From positions 1 to 64,000 of the forward strand of contig BBYL01000039.1 of the NCBI GenBank assembly GCA_001570385.1: a DNA stretch of 64,000 nucleotides, given 5' to 3'. The notes below the pieces were generated by a model, which did not search any database, was not told where the DNA came from, and saw only the letters and a program-made list of their open reading frames with translations. A program made the position numbers and the translations under genes. The stretch is from Microtetraspora glauca (GTDB lineage: Bacteria; Actinomycetota; Actinomycetes; Streptosporangiales; Streptosporangiaceae). Below, piece after piece: positions 8,135 to 16,424 of the stretch. Every line of letters starts with the position of its first letter. Position 1 is the stretch's first letter.

Positions 8135-9232
8135 GACCTCGTCGCCCAAGGGCTCGGAGTCAGTGAGGCGACCACGGGCCAGCTCGTCACCGTCTTCTCC
8201 CTTGCGTACGGGCTCATGACCCCCGCTCTTGTCGTAATGACGGCGCGAGTCGATCGCCGCACTCTCATAACAGCGGCTCTGCTCGTCTTCGCGGCCACGA
8301 ACCTCGTGTCCTGGCTGAGCCCCACCCTCCTGACGATCATGGCGCTCCGGGTCGTGATGGCAGCGGCTACCGGTCTCACCGTCGTCACAGCACTCAGCGT
8401 CGTGGTACGCCTCGTGGCTCCCGAACGCCGGGCCCGAGCGGTCGCGACCGTCATCATGGGAGTGACTGCGTCGCTCGTCCTCGGAGTGCCTACGGGGCGT
8501 GCCATCGCCCAACACTGGGACTGGACAACCACCTTCCCGCTCAACGCCGCACTTGCGGTACTCGCGGCGGGAACAGTCTGGATGTTCTTCCCCCTACTGC
8601 TCCCCATCCCCCTATTCCACTCCGCCGCCAACTCGCCCTGCTCGCCGACGCGCGCACCCTCCTCGGCCTGACTGTCACCTTTCTCTGGCTCGGCGGCTAC
8701 GCGGCATTGAACACGTACTTCACGCCATACCTGGTCAGTTTCGTCGGTCTTGACGGTGACGCAGTGAGCGTCCTCCTCCTCTTCGCCTCACCAGCATCAT
8801 CGGCATACAAGCCGGCGGGTTCCTGACGGACCGCGTGGGAGCTCATCGAACGCTGACGGTGACCAAAACCTTCCACGTGCTGGTGCTCATCGCCCTCCCG
8901 GTGCTCGGAGCCGCAACCAGCAGTGCGATAGGCGCGATTCTGCTGTGGGGCGTCGCTGCGTGGGGAAGTACTTCCGCGCAGCAGATCCGTGTGGCCTCGT
9001 TGGCCCCCGATGCCTCCGACGTGCTGATGAGCTTGAACCAGTCGGTCATGCAGATCGCCATCGCGGCCGGGGCAGCAGGAGGTGGACTTGTGGTCACGCA
9101 GAATCTGAAACTACTGCCTTGGATCGCAGCCGCAGGTGTCGCCGCCTCACTCGCCCTCCTGCTTCTCACGCAGCGACGTGACCGAAGTGTGTTCAGCTCA
9201 TCAGCAGCGTTTACCGAGAGTCCGCAGCCATG
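8135..9232 (+). pseudogene. MFS exporter, main part, interrupted and frameshifted
   Basis: This continues the fragment at 4288-4383. Frame 1 encodes DLVAQGLGVSEATTGQLVTV with the MFS motif region TARVDRRTLI, through AQHWDWTTTFPLNAALAVLA. Near 8605 the sense shifts frame (LRRQLALLADARTLLGLTVT) and near 8785 again (LTSIIGIQAGGFLTDRVGAH) to the stop at 9230-9232. The whole would be an exporter of about 400 residues with 12 helices, like sugar or drug efflux proteins. Besides the IS insertion, two frame breaks show long inactivity. Confidence 0.8.
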
Positions 9233-9321
9233 ACGTGGTGACGCGTGATGCGGCATACACCGGGTTCCGCTGGACTCCTGACCGCCGACGGCTTCAACAA
9301 ACCACGGAAGCCGGAGTGGTT

Positions 9322-9396
9322 CAAACTCCACTGCCGGGAACTCCCGGACCAGCCAGACATCGAGCGCGTAGTACAGGAACAGATTGGCAAGCACCG
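9322..9396 (-). pseudogene. group II intron reverse transcriptase remnant (part 2)
   Basis: Read leftward from the IS256 edge: ANLFLYYALDVWLVREFPAV then EFE, the stretch just before the YADD box of group II intron-encoded reverse transcriptases. Similarity ends abruptly at about 9322. Its upstream part lies on the other side of the IS256 element at 10831-10870. Confidence 0.65.
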
Positions 9397-10830
9397 AGCA
9401 ATGCTTGAGATCTGTGGATCGGCCGGGAAGGGGTGTACCTTCCCGGTGATCGTTTGAGGTCTCACACGCATGGCCGACGCGCCAACGTCGGCTGGGAAGG
9501 CACACGCGATGCTCACCGTAGTCCCTGACCCCGCCGACGGCGACCGCCGTACCGCCCACGGCCCCATCTCCTCCTCGCTGATCGACGAGATCGTCCGCGA
9601 GGGCGCCCGCCGGATGCTCGCCGAAGCGCTCAAAGCCGAGGTCGACGCCTACATCGCCGCCTTCGCCGACGAACGCGACCGGGCCGGGCACCGCCTCGTC
9701 GTCCGCAACGGCTACCACCAGGCTCGAGAGGTGCTCACCGCGGCCGGCGCGATCGAGGTCCGAGCACCGCGCGTCAACGACAAGCGAACCGATGAGGTGA
9801 CCGGCGAGCGCAAACGCTTCGCCTCCTCGATCCTGCCGCCGTGGGCGCATAAGACTCCGAAGGTCACCGAGGTGCTGCCGCTGCTGTACCTGCACGGCCT
9901 GTCCAGCGGGGACTTCGTGCCGGCGCTCGGGCAGTTCCTCGGTTCTACGGCCGGGCTGTCGGCGCCGGTGATCACCCGGTTGACCGAGCAGTGGAAGGCC
10001 GAACAGCGCACCTTCGCCGATCGCGACCTGTCGAACGTGGACTACGTCTACCTGTGGGCCGACGGCGTCCACGTCAACGTCCGCCTGGAAGAGCAGCGGC
10101 TGTGCCTGCTGGTGATGATCGGGGTGCGCGCCGACGGCCGCAAAGAGCTGATCGCGCTGGCCGATGGCTACCGCGAGTCGACCGAGTCGTGGGCGGACCT
10201 GCTGCGTGACTGCAAACGTCGGGGGATGCGCGCCCCGGTGTTGGCGGTCGGGGACGGCGCGCTCGGGTTCTGGGCTGCGCTGGGTGAGGTGTTCCCGCAG
10301 GCCAGGGCTCAGCACTGCTGGTTTCACAAGATCGCTAATGTGCTGGGGGCGCTTCCGAAGTCGGCGCAGCCCGCTGCGAAGAAGGCCTTGACGGAGATCT
10401 GGAACGCCGAGGACAAGGACCATGCCCTGACGGCGGTGAAGGCGTTCCAGGCCGCTTACGGCGCCAAGTACGGCAAGGCCGTGGCCAAGGTCGTCGACGA
10501 TGTCGAGGAGTTGCTGGCGTTCTACGATTTCCCGGCCGAGCATTGGGTGCATCTGCGCACGACCAACCCGATCGAGTCGACGTTCGCCACGGTCCGGCAC
10601 CGGACCAAGGTCACCAAAGGGCCGGGGTCCCGGGCGGCTGGGCTGGCCATGGCGTTCAAGCTGATCGAGTCCGCCCAGGCCCGCTGGCGTGCGGTCAACG
10701 CTCCCCACCTCGTCGCCCTGGTACGTGCCGGGGCGACCTTCATCAACGGCAGGCTCGTCGAACGCCCCGACGATCAGCCTTCACCGGCAGCCGCTTAGAA
10801 ACTCCTGATCCAGAAGTCTTGACGATTGCT
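9397..10830 (+). mobile_element. IS256-family insertion sequence
   Basis: 1434 bp. The left end AGCAATGCTTGAGATCTG matches the complement of the right end, AGCAATCGTCAAGACTTC, and both then share TGGATC. The flanks CAAGCACCG (9388-9396) and CCAGCACCG (10831-10839) are a 9-bp target duplication with one mismatch; IS256 elements make 8-9 bp duplications. The element splits a group II intron reverse-transcriptase remnant and its transposase frame is open, so it may be a recent, active copy. Confidence 0.8.
9509..10798 (+). CDS. IS256-family (mutator-type) transposase
   Basis: 429 residues from the ATG at 9509, which follows GGGAAGG; an ATG at 9470 would add 13 residues. Family marks seen: SSLIDEIVREGARRMLAEAL at the start, the DDE catalytic block VYLWADGVHVNVRLEEQRLC with the first Asp, VLAVGDGALGFWAALGEVFP then QARAQHCWFHKIANVL with the second Asp and the C-x2-H signature, and LRTTNPIESTFATVRHRTKV with the last Glu. 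The length is normal (about 400-430). It cuts and pastes the surrounding element and appears functional. Confidence 0.93.
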   Translation: MLTVVPDPADGDRRTAHGPISSSLIDEIVREGARRMLAEALKAEVDAYIAAFADERDRAGHRLVVRNGYHQAREVLTAAGAIEVRAPRVNDKRTDEVTGERKRFASSILPPWAHKTPKVTEVLPLLYLHGLSSGDFVPALGQFLGSTAGLSAPVITRLTEQWKAEQRTFADRDLSNVDYVYLWADGVHVNVRLEEQRLCLLVMIGVRADGRKELIALADGYRESTESWADLLRDCKRRGMRAPVLAVGDGALGFWAALGEVFPQARAQHCWFHKIANVLGALPKSAQPAAKKALTEIWNAEDKDHALTAVKAFQAAYGAKYGKAVAKVVDDVEELLAFYDFPAEHWVHLRTTNPIESTFATVRHRTKVTKGPGSRAAGLAMAFKLIESAQARWRAVNAPHLVALVRAGATFINGRLVERPDDQPSPAAA

Positions 10831-10870
10831 CCAGCACCGGCGACACCGCTGATCCCTGGTGTCTCGCGAA
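10831..10870 (-). pseudogene. group II intron reverse transcriptase remnant (part 1)
   Basis: Leftward frame DIPRFARHQGSAVSPVL ends at the IS256 edge. HQGSAVSPVL is the conserved block that precedes ANLFLYYALD at 9396, and removing the IS256 element with one target copy joins them in frame. Upstream of about 10870 nothing recognisable remains. Confidence 0.6.
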
Positions 10871-10965
10871 CCTTGGTATATCGACACTGGCAAGCGATCA
10901 CGCAGAGTTACTTTGCCCCTGGTGACGGCGACCCGAGCGGGGAGCCCCCAGGGGCCGCCCTCTGC

Positions 10966-11424
10966 TCACCGGTGGGCCGGGGCTATCTGGTTGTTGCGGA
11001 GGTGTTCGTAGACGATGGAGGTACGCACGTCGGCGACCTCGGGTCGCTCGGTGAGCCTGTCGATGACGAACGCGTAGAGGCTGGCGTTGTCCGGGACCGC
11101 GACATGCACGATGAAGTCTTCGGTCCCGGTCGTCACGTAGACGCCGAGCGTGTCGGGCAGTCCGCGGACCCAGTTGCGGAAGCCCTCGATGTTCCGCCGC
11201 GACGGAGGGCGTACGCGAATGGCGATGAGGGCCTGGACCGGGCGTCCGATCTCTGCCAGGTCCACGTCGAGGATTGAGCCGCGGATGATCCCCCGCGCGC
11301 GCAGGGCACGGGTGCGGTCGAGCGCTGTAGTCGGCGAGACGCCCACCGCCGCCGCGAGGTCACGATTGGTCATCCGTGCATCTGACTGCAGTTCCCACAG
11401 GATCGCCTTATCAAGTTCGTCCAT
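10966..11424 (-). CDS. Lrp/AsnC-family transcriptional regulator
   Basis: 152 residues. Residues 1-50 are the Lrp winged helix-turn-helix (LDKAILWELQSDARMTNRDL then AAAVGVSPTTALDRTRALRA). Residues 65-150 are the RAM ligand-binding domain (IAIRVRPPSRRNIEGFRNWV, then LGVYVTTGTEDFIVHVAVPD). Such proteins bind amino acids or small acids and act locally on a divergent target. The divergent neighbour is a DUF2000 gene, a pairing seen repeatedly in bacteria. Translation starts at the ATG at 11424. Confidence 0.92.
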   Translation of the reverse strand: MDELDKAILWELQSDARMTNRDLAAAVGVSPTTALDRTRALRARGIIRGSILDVDLAEIGRPVQALIAIRVRPPSRRNIEGFRNWVRGLPDTLGVYVTTGTEDFIVHVAVPDNASLYAFVIDRLTERPEVADVRTSIVYEHLRNNQIAPAHR

Positions 11425-11450
11425 AACCGCCTAATCCCCTATTCTGCCGA

Positions 11451-11471
11451 TACAAGTACGGACTGCTTGTA
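11451..11471. promoter_or_regulatory. palindrome between the Lrp-type and DUF2000 genes
   Basis: TACAAG-TACGGACTG-CTTGTA lies in the middle of the 111-bp divergent intergenic region. The symmetry and position fit an Lrp-family operator controlling both promoters; binding by the adjacent regulator is inferred. Confidence 0.5.
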
Positions 11472-11535
11472 CATAGCTCGTATAGAAACCTAAGCTATCG
11501 ACACTTGCCCGTATCAAAGAACAAGGAATAGGCAC

Positions 11536-12021
11536 ATGCCCAAAGGAGACGCCGCCCCGGAGGTCGTCGGCTTCGCACCCGAGGAGATCGATCCCACCGC
11601 ACCCACCCGGGCGGCACGGCTCAAGTGGGTGATTGTGATCAACGAGGCCCTTCCCACGGGCCGTGCCGTCAACGCGGCCGTCTGCGCGGCGGCGGCGACC
11701 TCGAACGCGGTGACAGGCCTCCTCGGCGACGACGCGATCGACGCCGACAGCGTCACCCACCCGGGGCTGCCCTGGGCGGGCTGCTCGATCCTGGTCGCCG
11801 ACGCCGCCACCCTGCGCACGATCCGCGCCAAGGCCGCTTCCGCCGCCGACTGCTTTGTGGCCGACATGTCCGCCGCCGCCCAGCACACGCGCGTTTACGC
11901 CGACTACCTCGCCACGATGAAGGAGAGTGCGGGCGACGACATCGAGTACTACGCCGTCGCCGTCGTCGGCCCCCGCAACCGCGTCGACAAGATCGTGAGC
12001 AGACTTCCCCTGATGCCCTGA
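11536..12021 (+). CDS. DUF2000 family protein
   Basis: 161 residues. TRAARLKWVIVINEALPTGR, AVNAAVCAAAATSNAVTGLL and the C-terminal VAVVGPRNRVDKIVSRLPLM match the DUF2000 family, a small soluble fold related to type-2 peptidyl-tRNA hydrolases but without a known reaction. The start is an ATG preceded by AAGGA at 11520-11525. It is divergent from the Lrp-type gene and ends at a strong hairpin. Function is unknown; regulation by the neighbour is likely. Confidence 0.85.
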   Translation: MPKGDAAPEVVGFAPEEIDPTAPTRAARLKWVIVINEALPTGRAVNAAVCAAAATSNAVTGLLGDDAIDADSVTHPGLPWAGCSILVADAATLRTIRAKAASAADCFVADMSAAAQHTRVYADYLATMKESAGDDIEYYAVAVVGPRNRVDKIVSRLPLMP

Positions 12022-12103
12022 GGGCCCGGCGCAGCACCTTGCCGGCCTCGTCCACCTCGCCGCGGTCGTCTGCGGGCAGCCGTGCCGGCGATTCCCGCCT
12101 GGT

Positions 12104-12134
12104 GTGGGGCTCGAAGATTCCATTCGAGCCCCAC
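12104..12134. terminator. bidirectional terminator
   Basis: GTGGGGCTCGAA (12104-12115) and TTCGAGCCCCAC (12123-12134) form a perfect 12-bp stem with loop GATTCCA. It sits between the convergent DUF2000 gene (ends 12021) and rpmF (ends 12139), so it can serve both. Confidence 0.8.
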
Positions 12135-12138
12135 AGGA

Positions 12139-12360
12139 TCAGTGGCTACGACGGCTGGAGACGGAGAACGGCTGCCCGGTGACCGAGTGGCTTCGCTCGA
12201 CCGTGATCAGTCCTCGCCGGTAGTCGCGAACGAGGCGGCGGGGCACGAGCAACTGCCGCCCGTTCACGGTGATCGGGACGAGGTCGGGCGCGCTCGCCTT
12301 CCACCGGCTGCGGCGGTGCCGGGTGTTGCTGCGGGAGGTCCTGCGCTTGGGCACGGCCAC
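12139..12360 (-). CDS. rpmF: 50S ribosomal protein L32, cysteine-free paralogue
   Basis: 73 residues. MAVPKRRTSRSNTRHRRSRW is the unmistakable L32 N-terminus. The usual four-Cys zinc ribbon is absent: the C-terminal half (VNGRQLLVPRRLVRDYRRGL) has no Cys. Cysteine-free ribosomal paralogues replace the zinc-binding form under zinc limitation and are often Zur-controlled; no clear Zur box was recognised and no other ribosomal gene adjoins it. The ORF is slightly longer than typical L32 because of a Ser-rich tail. Confidence 0.92.
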   Translation of the reverse strand: MAVPKRRTSRSNTRHRRSRWKASAPDLVPITVNGRQLLVPRRLVRDYRRGLITVERSHSVTGQPFSVSSRRSH

Positions 12361-12614
12361 GGCTACCAGCTCGCCTTCGTGACACCCGGCATGATGATCA
12401 GCGTCCCTTCGTCTTCGACGGGATCCGCGAGCTCGCGTACGGAAATATTCAGGTGCAGACCGCGCGGACGGTCTCTACGGTTGCGTCCATGTCGACGATC
12501 GCCATGACCGTGTCCCCGTATCCCCCGCTGAATGTGCAGGTACGTACCCTCCTCGACTGTCGCTGTTAGGAGCGACGGACGACCTGCTGGAGCAGCTGGT
12601 GCCAGCGGTCCGCA

Positions 12615-12857
12615 GGGGGATCGCCGCGCGCACCGCCGTGGTCTCCATGATCACGTCATGCCCGGCGACGACCACCTTCCCGGCGTCGGGGGCGTCAGCG
12701 TGGTCAACACGTTCACCGTCGTGGTCTTTCCGGCGCCGTTGGGCCCGAGCAGGGCGAAGATCGCGCCGGTCCGGACATCCAGGTCGATGCCGTCGAGCAC
12801 GATCTTGTCTTTGTATGCCTTTCGCAGCCCCGAGGCCGCAATCGCTGAACCGTTCAT
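12615..12857 (-). pseudogene. DrrA-type ABC transporter ATPase, 5' fragment
   Basis: An ATG at 12857 starts MNGSAIAASGLRKAYKDKIV then LDGIDLDVRTGAIFALLGPN and GAGKTTTVNVLTTLTPP, with Walker A GPNGAGKTT. Near 12680 the sense moves to another frame (KVVVAGHDVIMETTAVRAAI) and stops being recognisable at about 12615. The remaining two thirds, including Walker B, are missing. The intact relatives power daunorubicin-type drug exporters. The stretch 12361-12614 may hold decayed remains (a frame with VRELADPVEDEGTLIIMPGV) but I cannot assign it. Confidence 0.75.
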
Positions 12858-12971
12858 GACATCCACGATCGCCGACCGCTCTGATACCGGGCCGTCTCCG
12901 TGCTGACGCGGCCGCTGACACGACACCGCCTCGGGGAACTGCACGCTCGACCAGCCCAACCGCTGCTTTCG

Positions 12972-13667
12972 TCAGTCCTCCCGTACCGCAGCTTTGGCAC
13001 AGTCGCCGTTGTTCAACGCGTCCTCGCGGTCGGGGAGGGTGACCGGCAGCCCTGCCGCTTCCCATGCCTCAAGGCCGCCTGCCACGCTGTAGACGGAGGA
13101 CCGGCCTGCGCGGATCGCCTGTGCGGCGCCCTGCACGCTGCGTGCGCCCGAGCGGCATACGAAGGCCAGTGGGCCGTCAGGCAAATCTGACAGCGAGGCC
13201 GGCAACGTGCTGAGCGCGGCGTGGACGGCGCCGGCCGGGTGACGCGCTGCCCATTCATCGTCTTCGCGGACATCGACCAGCGTGAGTTTCCCGTCCACGA
13301 CGCGGCGACGCACCTCGACGGGAGAAAGCTCAGTGGGCGTGTGACCGTCGCCGGAGCCCAGGCTCTGCTTCGTGGTGGGCAGGACCGTCCGGATCGCCTC
13401 GTAGTTCGAGGCATGGGCGACGGCTATCTGCTGTCCCATCATGGGGCAGACGTTCATCGCCTCTTCCCAGTGACCGGTGGACTCCCATTCCGCCACGTTG
13501 ACGAGAAGGAATTTGCTCCCCGGAACGATCGTGCGGAACATGTACGTCCGAATGAAACCGGGTTGAGCCGCCATTACGTCCGCGGCGTCCTGCCAGGCGT
13601 CGAGGTAAGAGCTTTCCTTCTCCTCGTCGATCTCGATCGGAATGATCACGACATGGCGATTTTCCAT
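12972..13667 (-). CDS. antibiotic-biosynthesis-monooxygenase-like domain fused to rhodanese
   Basis: 231 residues. Residues 1-95 form an ABM-type ferredoxin-like barrel half (RHVVIIPIEIDEEKESSYLD, GFIRTYMFRTIVPGSKFLLV), as in heme- or quinone-handling monooxygenases. Residues 113-220 form a rhodanese domain with LTLVDVREDDEWAARHPAGA and active-site loop VCRSGARSVQG, Cys171 being the persulfide carrier. It is cytoplasmic. The ATG at 13667 follows GAGGAGG. The fusion suggests sulfane-sulfur transfer linked to oxidation of a small molecule; the substrate is unknown. Confidence 0.88.
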   Translation of the reverse strand: MENRHVVIIPIEIDEEKESSYLDAWQDAADVMAAQPGFIRTYMFRTIVPGSKFLLVNVAEWESTGHWEEAMNVCPMMGQQIAVAHASNYEAIRTVLPTTKQSLGSGDGHTPTELSPVEVRRRVVDGKLTLVDVREDDEWAARHPAGAVHAALSTLPASLSDLPDGPLAFVCRSGARSVQGAAQAIRAGRSSVYSVAGGLEAWEAAGLPVTLPDREDALNNGDCAKAAVRED

Positions 13668-14180
13668 CTGCCCGCCTCCTCTGTCCTGTAGGGCAATTGC
13701 GGCTTCTGATGTACCGCTCGGGCGGAGGGGTTCCCAGCGAGTGAGGGAACACGACCGAGTCCGAGAGGTACCGGCTCGGGGTTGTGAGCCAGCACTTTCT
13801 GAATGCAGCTTGCGCGCACGTGTCTATGGCGGCAAATAACATTGCTGAACTGGCAAATCGGTCGGCGTGGTCCGATACACCGTCGGCGGATCCGGTGGCC
13901 ACCGCCGGCGGCCGGATGCTGGGGCGAGCGGCGCGGAATGACCTGCTTGCCGGGGGCGGGGACTCAGTCCGCGAACGCGACCACGAACGACGCCACGGAC
14001 GGATCAGTGTTGCTCACGGCCCTTGACCTGCGAGTTCTCAAGCCATGGAGGCACCAGCGCCATCTCGTCAGGTGTCACTACAGCATGGTCCCGAGGCGAC
14101 TTCTCGAAATGATCACGTTGATCACAAACCTCACGAAGCACTACTAGATGCGGTGCTGGGCAGGCCGGCCAGAGATGACA
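13668..14180. other. 513-bp stretch without a convincing gene
   Basis: Short open frames exist on both strands (for example rightward 13784-14026), but none has a ribosome site, family resemblance or consistent codon use. The left edge holds the promoter of the ABM-rhodanese gene. No strong repeat was seen. Confidence 0.5.
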
Positions 14181-15119
14181 TCACTGGAAGGTGCGGCGGT
14201 AGACCTGGGGGCTGACGCCGGCTATCCGCTTGAACCTGTCGCGGAAGGCGGTGGGAGAGCCGAACCCGACCTGCAGGGCGATGCGCTCGATGGAGTGCCC
14301 GGTCGTTTCGAGGAGATGCTGAGCCTGGCGGACGCGGGCGCGATGGAGCCACTGCAGCGGAGTCGTGCCGGTCTGCTCGCGGAACCGGCGCATCAGGGTG
14401 CGCGTGCTCATGCCGGCATGCTCCGCGATGTCGTCGAGGGTCAGTTCACGACCGGCATTGTCCTCCATCCAGCGCAGGACCGGCTCCATGACCGATCCCT
14501 GGGGAGTGGGCGGCTGGTCGTGGACGATGAACTGCGCCTGGCCGCCCTCACGTTCCAGGGGCATCACGGACAGCCGGGCGGCATGGGCCGCGACGGCGGA
14601 GCCGTAGTCGCGGCGGATCATGTGCAGGCACAGGTCCAGTCCGGCGGCGGCGCCCGCGGAGGTGAGGATCTGCCCGTTGTCGACGTAAAGCACATCGGGG
14701 TCGACGTCGATGTCGGGATAGGACTCGGCGAGACGGGCCGCGGCCAGCCAGTGGGTGGTGGCGCGCAGGCCGGCGAGGAGTCCTGCGGCCGCGAGAGTGA
14801 AGGTGCCCACGCAGATGGAGGCGATACGGGTACCGTCGGCAGCCGCCTCCTTCAGCGCGTCGAGGACCCCGCTCGGCACCGGGCGGGAGACGTCGGCGAC
14901 GCCGGGCACGGTGATCGTGTCCGCGTCCGCGAGCGCGTCCAGCCCCCCGGGTGCCCGCAGGGTGAACAGCCCGGCGTCGACCGGGGACTCGGCGGCACAG
15001 ACGCGCACCCGGTACCCCGGCCGCCCGCTCGGGAGACGGGTACGACTGAACACTTCGATGGGGGTGGACAGGTCGAACGGGATCACCTGGTCCAGGGCGA
15101 GGACGGCCACCGTGTGCAT
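14181..15119 (-). CDS. GlxA-type transcriptional regulator (DJ-1/PfpI domain plus AraC)
   Basis: 312 residues from the ATG at 15119. Residues 1-170 are a DJ-1/PfpI-like sensor domain (MHTVAVLALDQVIPFDLSTP; the elbow SICVGTFTLAAAGLLAGLRA; THW). Residues 205-312 are an AraC DNA-binding domain with two helix-turn-helices (LTLDDIAEHAGMSTRTLMRR and IERIALQVGFGSPTAFRDRF). GlxA-type proteins control catabolic or detoxification genes. It is divergent, across 211 bp, from a DJ-1 family gene and its small membrane-protein genes, the likely targets. Confidence 0.92.
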   Translation of the reverse strand: MHTVAVLALDQVIPFDLSTPIEVFSRTRLPSGRPGYRVRVCAAESPVDAGLFTLRAPGGLDALADADTITVPGVADVSRPVPSGVLDALKEAAADGTRIASICVGTFTLAAAGLLAGLRATTHWLAAARLAESYPDIDVDPDVLYVDNGQILTSAGAAAGLDLCLHMIRRDYGSAVAAHAARLSVMPLEREGGQAQFIVHDQPPTPQGSVMEPVLRWMEDNAGRELTLDDIAEHAGMSTRTLMRRFREQTGTTPLQWLHRARVRQAQHLLETTGHSIERIALQVGFGSPTAFRDRFKRIAGVSPQVYRRTFQ

Positions 15120-15330
15120 GGCCACAACATAGGGCTGCACGCCTTTCTCGCCAATCGTCTCTTCGCAGTTCAGCCGTACACGTGCGTTCGTGGGCGGTAT
15201 CAGAGGCCGTTGGCGATAATCCGTTGAAAGTTGGCATTCCTGCCACTGGCTGCCTAGAGGGGCCACTGACTAGCGTCGGCGCCGGCTCCCATAAGGGACC
15301 GCCAGATCCGCAATAGAACGGAAGGCCCGA

Positions 15331-16056
15331 TTGCACGCCCAAGTTGTCCTCTTCGATGGATTCGATCCGCTCGACGTCATCGCCCCGTTCGAGGTCCTCT
15401 ATGCGGGCAGTGCCGCGTCAGGTGGCGCCCTGACCGTCGAACTCGCCTCCGCGGAAGGCCCCCGCGAAGTGCCCAGCGGTACGGGTGGCCTCACGCTCAA
15501 AGCGACCGCCCGGCTCGATCCCGAAAAAGCCGACCTCATCCTCGTCCCCGGCGCATCCGGACGCGTCACCGAGACTGGCGACGAGGACGGCGACCACGAT
15601 GCCGGCACACATGGTGGCGAGGAATCTGGCGATGGCGGCACTCCCGGGGCCGCTGGGGACGAGAGCATCCCGGTCCTGCTCGGGCGCACTCTGCGAACCG
15701 GCCTGCCCCGCCTACTCAAGGGCGCCATGGATCGGCCCGGCCTGACCGTGGCGACCGTCTGCGGCGGTTCCCTCATCCTGGCCATGGCCGGGCTGATCGA
15801 GGGCCGGCATGCCACCACCCACCACTTGGGCATGGACCTCCTCGACGCCACCGGCGCCGTCAGCGTGCCGGCGCGTGTCGTGGACGACGGCGACCTCGTG
15901 ACCGGCGCGGGCGTCACCTCCGGCCTGGACCTCGGCCTCTACCTGCTCGAACGCGAGCTCGGCCCGCGCATCGCGCACGCCGTGGAGCGGCTGTTCGCCT
16001 ACGAGCGCCGTGGCGTCGTCTGGCGCGAACACGGACCGGCTCCCGCCGCGTTTTGA
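15331..16056 (+). CDS. DJ-1/PfpI family protein with acidic Gly-rich insert
   Basis: 241 residues from a TTG at 15331 after GGAAGG. VVLFDGFDPLDVIAPFEVLY and the nucleophile elbow VATVCGGSLILAMAGLIEGR (Cys144) followed by THH match the isonitrile-hydratase/ThiJ branch of the DJ-1 superfamily. Residues 82-111 are a low-complexity Gly/Asp/Glu insert between two core elements; homologues usually have a short loop there. It heads a rightward set with three small genes and lies opposite the GlxA-type regulator. The reaction is unknown: hydratase, amidase-like or glyoxalase-like. Confidence 0.88.
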   Translation: MHAQVVLFDGFDPLDVIAPFEVLYAGSAASGGALTVELASAEGPREVPSGTGGLTLKATARLDPEKADLILVPGASGRVTETGDEDGDHDAGTHGGEESGDGGTPGAAGDESIPVLLGRTLRTGLPRLLKGAMDRPGLTVATVCGGSLILAMAGLIEGRHATTHHLGMDLLDATGAVSVPARVVDDGDLVTGAGVTSGLDLGLYLLERELGPRIAHAVERLFAYERRGVVWREHGPAPAAF

Positions 16057-16103
16057 CGCCTGAGCCCCTTCCACCCGAACCCGAGCGAAGCCAGGAGTTT
16101 CAC

Positions 16104-16424
16104 ATGCCCATGGAAGGAACCTGGGATCTCACCGTCCGCACGCCGATCGGCACGATGGACGCCGTCCTGGACCTGCATGCCCGGGAGGGCACCCTGTACG
16201 GCACGGCCATGGGGGCCGGAGAGGTGGTGGAACTCCGGGACGTGTCCCTCGACGGCGACCGTCTCACCTGGGTGCAGTCCATCACCACGCCCCTGCGCCT
16301 GAACCTCGCCTTCGATGTGACCATCGACGGTGACAGCATGGGCGGCACGTCGAAAGCCGGCCGCCTGCCGTCCTCGAAGGTCACCGGCCGCGCCGGCAGG
16401 CCTGACGTCCGGAGCCCGGCGTGA
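16104..16424 (+). CDS. small soluble protein of unknown function
   Basis: 106 residues. The ATG at 16104 follows AGGAG. The sequence alternates beta-prone stretches (WDLTVRTPIGTMDAVLDLHA, GTLYGTAMGAGEVVELRDVS) in the manner of small lipocalin- or hydrolase-inhibitor-like barrels. I recognise no named family. Its stop overlaps the next GTG start by 4 bp (GTGA), so it is translated with the membrane protein downstream and is part of the DJ-1 operon. Confidence 0.75.
   Translation: MPMEGTWDLTVRTPIGTMDAVLDLHAREGTLYGTAMGAGEVVELRDVSLDGDRLTWVQSITTPLRLNLAFDVTIDGDSMGGTSKAGRLPSSKVTGRAGRPDVRSPA

Noticed and set aside
8843..10708. A 621-codon leftward open frame
   Set aside because: It is antisense to an intact IS256 transposase and the MFS remnant, is Arg/Gly/Asp-rich throughout and matches nothing; high-G+C antisense frames of this kind are common.
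13784..14026. Small rightward gene in the gap before the GlxA-type gene
   Set aside because: No ribosome site, no family resemblance and composition like random high-G+C sequence.
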